From Olsenella sp. SW781 (GTDB lineage Bacteria; Actinomycetota; Coriobacteriia; Coriobacteriales; Atopobiaceae): a stretch of 64,000 nucleotides of DNA. Both the position numbers and the translations under genes were made by a program. The notes below the pieces were generated by a model. That model worked only from the letters and a program-made list of their open reading frames with translations, was not told the DNA's origin and made no database searches. Location of the stretch: NCBI RefSeq assembly GCF_012027725.1, contig NZ_SJOU01000010.1, forward strand, positions 1 to 64,000, read 5' to 3'. Positions 34,141 through 43,483 of this stretch are shown piece after piece; position 1 is the stretch's first letter, and every line of letters begins with the position of its first letter.

Positions 34141-37100
34141 CTACACCCCGTACCAGCCCACGCCCTCCTCGCGCCAGCCCACCGAGACGAGGTGGTCGTT
34201 CTCGTCCCTGGAGGTGGTGTAGTTGTGCGTGCCGGTCTTCGCGTAGGGGTTGTACTGGCGGTAGAGCGGCACGCCGGTCGAGGCCGGCGCGGACATCCAG
34301 CCCACGCCCTCGTACTCCCAGCCGGCCTCCCGCAGGGTCTCGACCTCGTCCCAGGAGAGCGTGTAGTGGTGGTCGCCGCCGGTGACGTAGGGGTTGTAGA
34401 GGCGGTAGACGGGGTCGCCCGACGTGGGGGCCACCCAGCCCAGGCCCTCGTCCGTCCAGCCCACGGCGATAAGCCCGTCGCGCTCCTCGGCCGAGGCGGT
34501 GTAGAAGTGCTCGCCGGTCCACCGGTTGTAGAGGCGGTACATGTCCCGCGTCGATGGGACGGGATCGGGCTCCGGATCGGGCTCGCCAACGATCTCGATG
34601 GGCACGGCAACGGTCGCCGTGCGCTCGGCATAGCGGCAGGTGACGACGAGCTCCGCCTCCCCCGGCGTGGAGGTGTCGATCTCGCTTGCGTTCGTCTCGT
34701 AGGAGGACGACGCGACCTCGGTGCCGTCCTCGAGGACGGCCGTCACCTCCATCCCGGAGAGGTCGAGGGGCTCCCCCGCCTCGAAGCTCGCGTCGGGCAG
34801 CGAGACCCTAACGCGCTCAAGCGGCGCGCCGAGAGCACCCTCGTCGCTCGCGTAGACGAACACGGAGTTGTCGCTCTCGCAGGCGTCTTCAACGTCGGCG
34901 GGTGCCGCGACGAGGCAGACGCTCCCGGCGCCCCAGGACACCACCTCGTCGGCGCCAAGGGAGCCAGACACGGCGGCACCCGGGACGACCGTGCCCAGGT
35001 CAATTGTGGAAAGAAGGGTCCCCGACACATCGCCCTCGCGGACCTCGAGGATCGCGCGCGAGGGGGCCGTGCCGTCGTTGCCAACCTCGTAGCTAACCCC
35101 GTCGGGTCCCCCCTCGGCCTCGAGAACGAGGTCGACGAGGCCGGCCTCGACAGTCGCCGAGGAGGTCGCGGAGCCCGCCACGCCGAGGGACACGCGCGCC
35201 TCGTCGCCGGCAGCCACCCCTCCGACAATCGAGGGGGCGGGGACATCGAGCGTGCGCGACTCGCCCGCGCCCATCGCGGGGACGTCGAGCGAGGCGACCT
35301 GGCCCCCGCCCAGCGAGACCGACACCGTGCCGGCGCTCGTGGCGGAGAGGCCGTCGTTTTTGACCTCGACCCTCACCGTCGGGACGTCGCCGCCCTCGCC
35401 GCCGTACAGGCTGAGCTCGGCGGAGGTCACCTCGGGGGAGGCCGCCTCGTCCACGTCGAGGACGCAGAGGTTGGCGACCTGGGATACCTGGCCCTCGCCG
35501 TCGGGGGCGGCGCCCTCCCCGCCGATCGTGACGTCGGAGCGAAGCAGGACGACGTCCCAGCCGTCGCCGTCGGACAGGCCGGTAGCGTCGGACACGTAGC
35601 CGGGCTCCTCGGTGAGAGTCACGGGCCCGCTCGCCGTAACGCCACCGGAGCCGCCCGGGTCGAGGCGCCTCGCGACGAGGTCGGAGCCGCCCTCCTCGTC
35701 CCTCGCCTCGCAGGTGAGGAGGAGCTGGCCCTCCCCGCCCCCCACAATCGAGAAGTCCGCGGAGATCGAGTCGCCGGACGCGAGAACCTCGCCGGACCCC
35801 GCGTCGGCGCTTGCGCCGTAGAGGACGGAGCCCGCGGCGGCGTCGTACCACGCGAGGCAGTCGTCGGCGCCAATCCGCGCGAACCGCAGGCCGGACGCGC
35901 CGGAGCCCGTGAGGCCGAGGGCGTCGCCGCTCCCGGCGTCGAGCGCCCGCAGCGTCCTGTCGGACGTCGTGGAGAGGTCGCCATCCGCGTCCTCGACGAA
36001 GGCAACGGCGACGGAGCCGCCGAGGGAGCCGGCCGCGACCTCCGTCACCGGAACGTCGCGGCCCGTCGAGCTCGAGGCGCGCTCAGCAAGGGAGCCGCCG
36101 TCGGCCGCATAGGCCACCGAGCGGACGGTATTCTCACCAGACATCCCGAGCGGGTCGCAGGCAGGGTTCTCCACCCACGCCACGACGAGCCCCTCGGAGC
36201 CGTCAGCGAGCTCGCACGCCTCGACCGAGGGCATGAGGCCGCCGGCGCCAGGGCCGGAGAGGACCACGGGCTCTCCCACGGGCACGACGGAGCCGTCCGC
36301 GGAGACCTCAGCAGCCCTGAGGACCACGCTCGACCCCGAGGCAACGATCCCGAGCTGCTCCTCTACGGGCAGGGCGAGCTGGGCGTCCGTGAGCGGCGCG
36401 CCCGGCTCGACCTGGGCAACCCACACAGTGTCGCCGACCACGCAGCACGAGGCGTCGTAGCCGACGGCGCCCTCCCCGAGCAGGGGCACGGGCTCCCGCC
36501 ACGTCCCCGCGGCCTCGTCGTAGACGGAGACGTACGGCGTCGTGCTGTGGGCGTCGGGCATGCCCTCCTGGTCGAGGGTGTAGACGATCGCCCGCACCCC
36601 CGACTCGGTCTCGAGCATCCGCGGCTCGGCGCCGTCGTAGACGTTGGGCTGCAGCTGCAGGAGGGAGCCGCCGGGAGAGGACGCCCCGCCGGACGGCGCC
36701 AGCGAGCGAGACGTCGCCCGGCCGCTGGTCCAGGCTCCCGCGATGTCTCGCTCGACCCCGAACCAGCCGCCGGAGGAGCCGGCCGCCCCGGCGCCACCCA
36801 CGGCCGAGCGACCCCTTCTTGCGCTGTCGTAGTACTTCCAGTCGCCGTCCAGGAGGGCCTTCTCGTACTCAAAGCAGAGAAAACGTGCCCGTGCGCCCAG
36901 CTCGCCGGAGAGGGTAGCAGAACGATTACCTCTGAGACCTCGCTCCAATGTGACTATGTTGGAGGCCGAACCGTAGACGCTAACGTCAGCAACATAGGCA
37001 ACTCCAATACCACCGGTGAGCATAAAGTCGGGCAGCGTCATCTCAATTGTACTGTCGACGTAAACACTCGCCTCGTCTAGGTCGACGCCAACTTTACTCG

Positions 37101-38835
37101 TCGAGTCAACACCGACATCCGCGGAAAAAGTAATCACAACCGGCACCACCACGACAGTTTGCCACTCCCATTTGCCGGTCGCATGCATGCCGACAGAAAT
37201 CTTCCCTCGGCTGATCTGGATACCATCCTCTACAATCGTACCCTCGGCAAAACCCCAGATACTCATTTTGGGCTCGACAGCCCCACTGAGAACCGTCGCG
37301 TTATATGCCACGGCGAGGTCAAGGCCTCGAAGCCCTTTCGCAATGTTTCTGTTCTGGGTCTCCACGAACTTCTTGAAAGTTGTCCATCCACCGCCGTCAA
37401 TCAGCTCGTCCATGTCATCAACGCCGATGCCGATGCGCCACTGGTTACCTTCGCGCCTGAACTCCACCGGCACCATACCGTAGTCGAGAGACACGTCCGT
37501 GCCGCCGAGGAGCGGGACGTCCCTCGGCACCGTGAGCTCGAGGCCGCCCTCGAGCTTGAAGTCGGTTTCCTCGGTGTCCTCCGGCTTGCTCTCAACGGTG
37601 ACTTCCCCACTTGGCGCGGGCTCGGGATCAGGGTCGGAACTCCCGGACGAGCCGTCGCCCACGACGACCCTCACGGGCTCGTGGCGGTCCTCGGTGGTGC
37701 CGTCGCCGAGCTGGCCGAGGTAGTTGCTCCCCCATGACCAGAGGGAGCCGTCCTCCTTGACGGCGGCGGAGTGAGTGCTCCCCAGCGAGACGGAAACGAC
37801 GGCGCCCATCACCCTCACGGGCTCGTGGCGCTCCTCGGTGGTGCCGTCGCCGAGCTGGCCACGGAGGTTCCACCCCCACGCCCAGAGGGAGCCGTCCACT
37901 GTGATTGCAGCGGAGTGAGAGTATCCCAGGGAAACGGACGCGACGCCGCCCATCACCCTGACGGGCTCGTGGCGGTCCTCGGTTGTGCCGTCCCCGAGCT
38001 GGCCGATCCCGTTCTCGCCCCACGTCCAGAGCGAGCCGTCCTCCTTGACGGCGGCGGAGTGGCCGTCCCCGCCGAGGGATACGGAGACGACGCCGTCCAT
38101 GACCTTGACAGGCGTAACCCGGTCCTCGGTGGTACCGTCGCCGAGCTGGCCGTTATAGTTGCGCCCCCATGTCCAGAGGGAGCCGTCCTCCTTGACGGCG
38201 GCGGAGTGGCCGTCCCCCAGGGATACGGAGACGACGCCGTCCATGACCTTGACGGGCTCGTGGCGGTCCTCGGTTGTGCCGTCGCCGAGCTGGCCGCACC
38301 AGTTGCTCCCCCACGCCCAGAGGGAGCCGTCCTCCGTGATAGCGGCAGAGCAGTCACCGCCTACTGATTCATTCACGAATGCAACGACAACGCCGTCCAT
38401 CACCCTGACGGGCTCGCGGCGGTCCTCGGTTGTGCCGTCGCCGAGCTGGCCGCACCAGTTGCTCCCCCACGCCCAGAGGGAGCCGTCCTCCTTGACGGCG
38501 GCGGAGTGGCCGTTCCCCAGGGATACGGAGACGACGCCGTCCATGACCTTGACAGGCGTAACCCGGTCCTCGGTGGTGCCGTCACCGAGCTCACCATATC
38601 CGTTAAAACCCCACGTCCAGAGGGAGCCGTCCTCGGTGATAGCAGCAGAGCAATTTCCCCCCAGCTCCACCTGCGTCACTCGCTGCCCCTCGATCTCGTG
38701 CGGGACCACACTCTCCTCGGCCCGGACCACCGTCGCGAAGCCGAGGCACGCGAAAACCGCTACGACCACGAGCAAGAACGCGGCTCCGGCCCTCGCCACG
38801 ATTGTCCGCCTTGAGACGCTTCTCTTCTTGCCCAT
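34141..38835 (-). CDS. Giant secreted RCC1-propeller/DUF5648 protein, copy 1
   Basis: 1564 residues. Signal peptide about 1-33 (basic KKRSVSRR, then hydrophobic). Seven RCC1 blades at about 45-395; several are almost identical to each other. The long middle (about 410-1300) starts with a beta-rich part (VPVEFRREGNQWRIGIGVDD) and contains a Ser/Gly stretch, a propeller-like part and a CARDB-like unit (VRVEVKNDGLSATSAGTVSVS). A bacterial Ig-like (Big_3) domain follows (about 1310-1410: SGMEVTAVLEDGTEVASS), and a DUF5648 module closes the protein (1424-1564). ATG at 38835 follows GGGGGTCTC. The region 34439-37522 is repeated in 50853-55589 without visible mismatch. Confidence 0.87.
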   Translation of the reverse strand: MGKKRSVSRRTIVARAGAAFLLVVVAVFACLGFATVVRAEESVVPHEIEGQRVTQVELGGNCSAAITEDGSLWTWGFNGYGELGDGTTEDRVTPVKVMDGVVSVSLGNGHSAAVKEDGSLWAWGSNWCGQLGDGTTEDRREPVRVMDGVVVAFVNESVGGDCSAAITEDGSLWAWGSNWCGQLGDGTTEDRHEPVKVMDGVVSVSLGDGHSAAVKEDGSLWTWGRNYNGQLGDGTTEDRVTPVKVMDGVVSVSLGGDGHSAAVKEDGSLWTWGENGIGQLGDGTTEDRHEPVRVMGGVASVSLGYSHSAAITVDGSLWAWGWNLRGQLGDGTTEERHEPVRVMGAVVSVSLGSTHSAAVKEDGSLWSWGSNYLGQLGDGTTEDRHEPVRVVVGDGSSGSSDPDPEPAPSGEVTVESKPEDTEETDFKLEGGLELTVPRDVPLLGGTDVSLDYGMVPVEFRREGNQWRIGIGVDDMDELIDGGGWTTFKKFVETQNRNIAKGLRGLDLAVAYNATVLSGAVEPKMSIWGFAEGTIVEDGIQISRGKISVGMHATGKWEWQTVVVVPVVITFSADVGVDSTSKVGVDLDEASVYVDSTIEMTLPDFMLTGGIGVAYVADVSVYGSASNIVTLERGLRGNRSATLSGELGARARFLCFEYEKALLDGDWKYYDSARRGRSAVGGAGAAGSSGGWFGVERDIAGAWTSGRATSRSLAPSGGASSPGGSLLQLQPNVYDGAEPRMLETESGVRAIVYTLDQEGMPDAHSTTPYVSVYDEAAGTWREPVPLLGEGAVGYDASCCVVGDTVWVAQVEPGAPLTDAQLALPVEEQLGIVASGSSVVLRAAEVSADGSVVPVGEPVVLSGPGAGGLMPSVEACELADGSEGLVVAWVENPACDPLGMSGENTVRSVAYAADGGSLAERASSSTGRDVPVTEVAAGSLGGSVAVAFVEDADGDLSTTSDRTLRALDAGSGDALGLTGSGASGLRFARIGADDCLAWYDAAAGSVLYGASADAGSGEVLASGDSISADFSIVGGGEGQLLLTCEARDEEGGSDLVARRLDPGGSGGVTASGPVTLTEEPGYVSDATGLSDGDGWDVVLLRSDVTIGGEGAAPDGEGQVSQVANLCVLDVDEAASPEVTSAELSLYGGEGGDVPTVRVEVKNDGLSATSAGTVSVSLGGGQVASLDVPAMGAGESRTLDVPAPSIVGGVAAGDEARVSLGVAGSATSSATVEAGLVDLVLEAEGGPDGVSYEVGNDGTAPSRAILEVREGDVSGTLLSTIDLGTVVPGAAVSGSLGADEVVSWGAGSVCLVAAPADVEDACESDNSVFVYASDEGALGAPLERVRVSLPDASFEAGEPLDLSGMEVTAVLEDGTEVASSSYETNASEIDTSTPGEAELVVTCRYAERTATVAVPIEIVGEPDPEPDPVPSTRDMYRLYNRWTGEHFYTASAEERDGLIAVGWTDEGLGWVAPTSGDPVYRLYNPYVTGGDHHYTLSWDEVETLREAGWEYEGVGWMSAPASTGVPLYRQYNPYAKTGTHNYTTSRDENDHLVSVGWREEGVGWYGV
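34439..37522 (-). repeat. 3.08-kb identical block, copy 1
   Basis: Matches 51154-54237 at a constant offset of 16,715 bp, with no indel and no mismatch that I can find by reading; incidental open frames on all strands are the same in both copies. It codes the middle, Ig-like and first DUF5648 parts of the giant RCC1 proteins. Differences start abruptly at both ends (34438 and 37523). Confidence 0.85.
37660..38690 (-). repeat. Tandem near-identical RCC1 blade DNA units
   Basis: Seven units of about 150 bp encode the blades of the giant RCC1 protein copy 1. Several share long runs such as GAGGGAGCCGTCCTCCTTGA and ACGGCGGCGGAGTGGCCGT with few changes. This similarity at DNA level, not only protein level, makes unequal crossing-over within the gene possible. 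The corresponding blades in 54320-55430 and 42270-43280 are much more divergent. Confidence 0.7.
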
Positions 38836-38873
38836 GAGACCCCCATAGAACGGCGCAGGTTCTGACGCGATGC

Positions 38874-38902
38874 TCCATAAGTTTTCAGGTTTTTCGCATC
38901 AA
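38874..38902 (-). promoter_or_regulatory. Probable promoter of the giant RCC1 gene, copy 1
   Basis: Leftward TTGATG (38897-38902), 17-bp spacer, TATGGA (38874-38879). The whole upstream stretch 38836-38955 is closely similar to 55590-55708 upstream of copy 2, where TTGATG and 17 bp are kept and the -10 reads TACAGA. Conservation of a non-coding leader supports a regulatory role. Confidence 0.5.
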
Positions 38903-38912
38903 TCTGCAAGGC

Positions 38913-39160
38913 TCAGTCGGCGAGAGCCCGCTGTTCTCTCGACAAACGCCACTGAGACAGCTGCACCCCTTCCGCACGCCACCCCACCGAAACAAGGTCG
39001 TCGTTCTCCGCGAGGCTCGTCGTGTAGTTGTGGGTTTCGGTCTGGGCATAGGGGTTGTACTTACGATAGAGCGGCACCCCATTCGTCGCGTAGGAGCGCC
39101 AGCCCACGCCCTCGTAACACCAGTCCACGGCAACGAGCGAGTCTCGGCAATGCGAATCGT
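38913..39160 (-). pseudogene. 3' remnant of a DUF5648 gene
   Basis: One frame reads SLVAVDWCYEGVGWRSYATN, then GVPLYRKYNPYAQTETHNYTTS and ENDDLVSVGWRAEGVQLSQ: the end of the second and all of the third DUF5648 unit. It has no start, no first unit, and continues past the usual WYG end. It separates the toxin gene (39185) from the giant RCC1 gene, in the same place as the remnant at 55724 relative to copy 2. Confidence 0.75.
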
Positions 39161-39184
39161 TTCGGGGAGGGCGGCGCCCCTTCC

Positions 39185-39505
39185 CTACACGGCCCCCAGC
39201 CTCCCCGCGTGGTCAGAGCCCGCGAACAGGACGCGCGCCACGGTCACCACGCGCTCGGGCTCCTCCTCGACCCAGTAGAACAGCAGGTAGTTCCCCACAT
39301 CGATTGCCCTGAACTCATGTCCCAGCTCCCGCAACGGAACGTAGGCCCTCCTGCGGTACGGCATTTTGCGCAGCGAAGAGGCCCCCTCCTCGAACTGGTC
39401 GAAGAATCGCTCGGCAACCTGGGGGCTACCGAGCGTCTGCGACATGTAGCGCGACGCATCGATCACGTCGCGGCGCACAAAAGGAAGAGTTTCGATCCTA
39501 TACGC
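39185..39505 (-). CDS. RelE/ParE-family toxin, usual start codon lost
   Basis: The product (YRIETLPFVRRDVIDASRYM, later FFDQFEEGASSLRKMPYRRRAY and LLFYWVEEEPERVVTVARVLF) is a RelE/ParE-type toxin, close to the one at 50165-50485. In that copy translation starts with GTG overlapping the antitoxin stop; here the same codon is GCG (39503-39505). Initiation would need an upstream TTG (39535 or 39556) without a clear ribosome site. The coding part is otherwise full length and includes the conserved basic and aromatic residues at the C-terminal end, so it may be silent and not structurally damaged. Confidence 0.75.
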   Translation of the reverse strand, partial: AYRIETLPFVRRDVIDASRYMSQTLGSPQVAERFFDQFEEGASSLRKMPYRRRAYVPLRELGHEFRAIDVGNYLLFYWVEEEPERVVTVARVLFAGSDHAGRLGAV

Positions 39506-39791
39506 GGTCGGGCCCCACGGCCACGGACGACGCAACGGCAGCGCGGGCCTCGGCAAGGACTTCGTCAGGCGAGAAGCGCTCCTCTGTGACCGCCGCCTCC
39601 CGCTCCGCGTCGCGCAGCGCAGCGAGGACCTCCGAGTGGAAGCTCAGCTCCTCAAAGGACTCGATGCTCATGACCACCATGTCACCGTGGCCGCTACGCG
39701 TGAGGACGACGGAGCGGCCACTCTCGCGCACGTCCTCGGAGATCCCCGCGAACTTGTTCCTCGGATCACTCGCCGGGCGAACGGACTGCAT
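39498..39791 (-). CDS. Phd/YefM-family antitoxin
   Basis: 97 residues: SVRPASDPRNKFAGISEDV, then ESGRSVVLTRSGHGDMVVMS and IESFEELSFHSEVLAAL, a standard Phd/YefM DNA-binding N-terminus followed by the toxin-binding helices. ATG at 39791. Compared with 50478-50771 it differs in some 13 of 97 residues. It overlaps the toxin region by 8 nt. The palindrome 15 bp upstream (39806-39839) should be its operator. Confidence 0.85.
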   Translation of the reverse strand: MQSVRPASDPRNKFAGISEDVRESGRSVVLTRSGHGDMVVMSIESFEELSFHSEVLAALRDAEREAAVTEERFSPDEVLAEARAAVASSVAVGPDRV

Positions 39792-39805
39792 GCCGACTTC
39801 TCTCT

Positions 39806-39839
39806 GGCGGTTGCTATCAAAAAAATGATAGCAACCGCC
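39806..39839 (-). promoter_or_regulatory. Palindromic operator-like element of toxin-antitoxin locus 2
   Basis: 14-bp perfect arms GGCGGTTGCTATCA and TGATAGCAACCGCC around an A-rich centre (AAAAAA). It lies between the stop of the RCC1 gene at 39870 and the antitoxin start at 39791, so it could end one transcript and control the next. Confidence 0.65.
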
Positions 39840-39869
39840 AGTCACATTCACATCGACTTCGAGTTCCAT

Positions 39870-42800
39870 CTACACCCCGTACCAGCCCACGCCCTCCTCG
39901 CGCCAGCCCACGGAGACGAGGTGGTCGTTCTCGGCCTTGGAGGTGGTGTAGTTGTGCGTTCCCGTCGCCGCGTAGGGGTTGTACTGCCGGTAGAGCGGGA
40001 CGCCGGTCGAGGCGTCGGCGGACATCCAGCCCACGCCCTCGTACTCCCAGCCGGCCTCGACGAGCCCGTCGCGCTCGGCCGCCGAGAGCGTGTAGTGGTG
40101 GTCGCCCCCGGTCACGTAGGGGTTGTAGAGGCGGTAGACGGGGTCGCCCGAAGCCGGGGCAGTCCAGCCCAGGCCCTCGTCGGTCCAGCCGACGGCGATA
40201 AGCCCGTCGCGCTCCTCGGCGCTCGCGGTGTAGAAGTGCTCGCCGGTGTAGCTGTTGTAGAGACGGTACATGTCGGCGGTGTTCGCGGCAGGATCTGCGC
40301 TGCCCGGCTTTGCCCCAACGGTGAGAACGAGCGCGCCGCCCTCGGTGAGGACCTCGGTCCTGTAAGCCCCCAGGTCGAGCGACCGAAGCTCGAACCTCCA
40401 GGGACACGCCCACTCAACCTCAACCATACGCGACGATATCAGCGAGCCATTCTCATCGTAGGATCTCACGGTCATCGTCTGGCCGTCTAGGTCGTCGTAG
40501 CCGGCAACGCTAATCTCGAGGTCATGCAATCCGCCGTCTGCGTGATAGGCAACGGCGACCGCCCGATCGTACGCGTCTGCCATGGTGACGTTCACCGAGC
40601 CGTCGACCTCCCGAACGGTCTCGAAGCGCGCCTCCACCGTCACGTCCTCAAGGGCGGGGAACCGGTAGGTGTTCGCAGCGCATACGAGCTCGTCACCCAC
40701 GTACCACCCAACAAACTCCTCGTTGTCAACCTCGGGAACGGCGGAGAGCGTCACGGGGTCGCCCACGGGGTAGGCCCCCGACCCCGTCACCATACCGCCG
40801 CCGACGGCCTGCGCGGCGACGGTCGCGCACGCGGACGAGTCCTGAGCCGAGTAGAACCGACCGGGGACCGTCGTCCCGTCATCCGAGCTGAGGTCGTCCA
40901 TGGAGGAGCCGTCGAATGTCCCGTCGGGGACGCCCAGCGAGAAGGTCCTCCCCGTCGCAAGCGGAACGTCCCGGTACACCGCCCTGCCGACGGGCGCGCC
41001 TCCCGAGTACTGCTCGACCACGCACGTCATGGCACCGTCATCGGTCGCGGTCGCGGTGACTGTGACGTCAAGCCCCGCGGGGGCGACCACGCGCTTCACG
41101 TCCCCCTCCAGCTGGATCTCGATGTCCCCCGTAGTCGTGACCTTATTGCCCACGACGCTGCCGAGGAGGTTTCCGGACGCGTCGCGCACCTCCACGTCGA
41201 CCGGGCATTCGAAGACCCACGCCCAGAAGTCGTCCCACTCGCTATGGGTGTCCTTGCCCTCGTCCGTGTTGTAGAGGTAGTCATAGAGCGAGAACTCAAG
41301 CCTGTTGCGCGTCGCCTCCAGGTGAAGCATCGCCTCGCGCACGGTCTCGTCCTTCACTGCCTCGTCGGAGTAGTCGAGGTCCTTGATCTTGTTATAGATC
41401 CCAAACGAGTCCTCGAGGGCGTCGAAGAAGTCCGCCTCGTCATCGGCGAGAAGTGGCCTCACGATGTCATATCCGTCCCGCGCGAGCTTGCAGAAGGTGA
41501 GCAGGTCCCCGAATCCCCTGCCCTGGAGGAACTCGACCCTGTCCTCGAGAAGATCCGTCATCTCGCCCTTGGTGAAGTCCGCTATGCCCGTGACGCTCGC
41601 GAACTCCGCAGCGAGCGAGTGCATCGCCTCGTAGAGGGCGTCCTCAGTCCAGTCGGAGAGGCGTTCCAGGTACCTCTGGAGCACCCTGGCGGTGTCCTCG
41701 GGGCTCGCAACGATAACCCCGGTCTTGTCCGTACCGTTGCCGTAAACCCTGACCGACCCGAACTCAGCCCCAAAGAAACCGGTGATCTTGAAGGTGACGG
41801 TGTAGTCCCCATGCTCGTACGTAAAGTCATCGAGGTCGACGTGGTTCCTGATCTCGTTCACTATGTCCGCGCTGACCTCGATGAGTCCGCCAGACATGTC
41901 GATATCTCCGAGGTCCTCTGCCTCGTCAACGTACTCGTCGAGGTACTCGGCAAGGGCGGCGTACACGGCGTCCATCGCGGCGTCCGGCGTGCCTGCGGGC
42001 ATCTCAACGATCTTCTCCGAGGCCGGGGCCACCTCGTCGCCCTCGCGGAGCATCTGCGCCTTGCTCTTCTTTTTTGAAGCGGCGAGCAGACGCCGCTCGT
42101 CCTGCTCCGCTGCGTCTTGGACGGCGTCGAGGTAGTCGTCCATAGCGGTGACGAACTCCTCAGCGTCCTCCCGGATGTCCTCCCTGACGTCCCCGACGGT
42201 CTGGGTGGCACCGTAGTAGTGGGTCACCTCTCCGGGGGTGGCCGCGCCACCGAAGCCGGGGACCATAATGGGCACAGTGGAGCTCACCGTGGTGCCGTCG
42301 CCGAGCTTGCCAGAAATGTTCTCTCCCCACATCCAGAGAGAGCCATCTGTCTTCAATGCAGCTGAATGATCGCACCCCATCGAGGCGGAGAGAACATTCT
42401 CCATGACTTTAGTTGGCGATTGACGTCTTGTTAGCGTTCCATCCCCGACCTCGCCCCAATCGTTGTCCCCCCATGCCCAAAGAACGCCATCAGAAGTGAC
42501 AGCCGCTGAATGGTCGATGCCCAGAGATACCGAAATGACATCGTTCATAATCCAAGTTGGTTGGCTCCGATCTGATGTGGTACCGTCCCCAAGCCTTCCA
42601 TTCCAGTTTGACCCCCAAACAAAAAGGGACCCGTCCTCTCGAATCGCCGCAGACCGATCACCTCCAAGAGAAACGCTTGTAACCCCTTGCAGGATCATCA
42701 TTGGCTCATTGCAGTTTTCGAATTCACTAATCTCTGGGTTGCCGAGCTTTCCACAATGATTATCGCCCCATGTCCAGAGGGAGCCGTCCTCCTTGACGGC

Positions 42801-43427
42801 GGCAGAGTGGCCGGACCCCAGGGAGACGGACTTGACGCCATCCATGACCTTGTCGGGCTCGTGGCGGTCCTCGGTGGCGCCGTCGCCGAGCTGCCCGGTA
42901 TTATTGCAACCCCACATCCATAAAGAGCCATCGTCCTTGATGGCTGCTGAGTAGCAGTCTCCGAGAGAAACATCTGACACACCGCTCATGACCATAACCG
43001 GCTCATAGCAGGATGTAGTTGTCCCATTTCCAATTTGTCCGTATCCGTTAGCCCCCCACATCCAGAGAGTGCCATCACTTTTTAATGCAGCCGAGTGGTC
43101 GTATCCGAGAGAAACTCGGTCGACGTTGTCCATGATTTTTTTCGGATTGAGACAGTCGTCGGTGGTACCATCACCAATCTGTCCAAACCAATTGCTGCCC
43201 CATATCCACAAAGAACCGTCCTCAGTAACGGCCGCAGAATGGTGATATCCTAGGGCCACTTGCGTCACGCGAGGACCCTCGATTTCGTTCGGTACCGCCG
43301 CGCCCTCCTCTGCACGGCCCACCGTCGCGAAGCCGAGGCATGCGAGGACCGTAACTGCCACGAGCGAGAGAGCGATCCCGACCCTCGCCACTATCGCCCA
43401 CCGTGAGACGTTTCTTCCCCTGCTCAT
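39870..43427 (-). CDS. Secreted RCC1-propeller/DUF5648 protein with helical middle
   Basis: 1185 residues. Signal peptide (about 1-36, ATVGRAEEG), seven RCC1 blades (about 45-395), then a middle unlike the giant copies: a helical, acidic part (EEFVTAMDDYLDAVQDAAEQ, SKKKSKAQML; about 420-760), and a beta part with an InlB-like unit (SGAYPVGDPVTLSAVPEVDN, EEFVGWYVGDELV; about 900-960). A DUF5648 module ends the protein (about 1045-1185). The ATG at 43427 follows GGGGGCCGC. It is 56 bp downstream of 43484-45775 and likely cotranscribed with it. Confidence 0.86.
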   Translation of the reverse strand: MSRGRNVSRWAIVARVGIALSLVAVTVLACLGFATVGRAEEGAAVPNEIEGPRVTQVALGYHHSAAVTEDGSLWIWGSNWFGQIGDGTTDDCLNPKKIMDNVDRVSLGYDHSAALKSDGTLWMWGANGYGQIGNGTTTSCYEPVMVMSGVSDVSLGDCYSAAIKDDGSLWMWGCNNTGQLGDGATEDRHEPDKVMDGVKSVSLGSGHSAAVKEDGSLWTWGDNHCGKLGNPEISEFENCNEPMMILQGVTSVSLGGDRSAAIREDGSLFVWGSNWNGRLGDGTTSDRSQPTWIMNDVISVSLGIDHSAAVTSDGVLWAWGDNDWGEVGDGTLTRRQSPTKVMENVLSASMGCDHSAALKTDGSLWMWGENISGKLGDGTTVSSTVPIMVPGFGGAATPGEVTHYYGATQTVGDVREDIREDAEEFVTAMDDYLDAVQDAAEQDERRLLAASKKKSKAQMLREGDEVAPASEKIVEMPAGTPDAAMDAVYAALAEYLDEYVDEAEDLGDIDMSGGLIEVSADIVNEIRNHVDLDDFTYEHGDYTVTFKITGFFGAEFGSVRVYGNGTDKTGVIVASPEDTARVLQRYLERLSDWTEDALYEAMHSLAAEFASVTGIADFTKGEMTDLLEDRVEFLQGRGFGDLLTFCKLARDGYDIVRPLLADDEADFFDALEDSFGIYNKIKDLDYSDEAVKDETVREAMLHLEATRNRLEFSLYDYLYNTDEGKDTHSEWDDFWAWVFECPVDVEVRDASGNLLGSVVGNKVTTTGDIEIQLEGDVKRVVAPAGLDVTVTATATDDGAMTCVVEQYSGGAPVGRAVYRDVPLATGRTFSLGVPDGTFDGSSMDDLSSDDGTTVPGRFYSAQDSSACATVAAQAVGGGMVTGSGAYPVGDPVTLSAVPEVDNEEFVGWYVGDELVCAANTYRFPALEDVTVEARFETVREVDGSVNVTMADAYDRAVAVAYHADGGLHDLEISVAGYDDLDGQTMTVRSYDENGSLISSRMVEVEWACPWRFELRSLDLGAYRTEVLTEGGALVLTVGAKPGSADPAANTADMYRLYNSYTGEHFYTASAEERDGLIAVGWTDEGLGWTAPASGDPVYRLYNPYVTGGDHHYTLSAAERDGLVEAGWEYEGVGWMSADASTGVPLYRQYNPYAATGTHNYTTSKAENDHLVSVGWREEGVGWYGV

Positions 43428-43483
43428 GCGGCCCCCAAGGAACTAACAAATGACGAATAAACGATGGCATTACCTAGCTGGCG

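Noticed and set aside
36650-36830. The Ser/Gly/Arg-rich stretch in the giant protein as a frameshift sign
   Set aside because: It is present unchanged in both identical copies and the frame is open with normal sequence on both sides, so it is more likely a flexible linker.
34192-37080. A 962-codon open frame on the + strand opposite the giant RCC1 gene (with a twin at 50616-53795)
   Set aside because: It is antisense to a gene with clear domains. Its product is low-complexity (Arg, Gly, Ala, Val, Asp) as expected from the codon bias of a GC-rich gene read backwards, and it has no ribosome site or recognisable motif.
37660-38690. Regular repeats that might suggest a CRISPR array
   Set aside because: The units are about 150 bp, code for RCC1 blades in frame and have no unique spacers of constant length; no cas genes are present.
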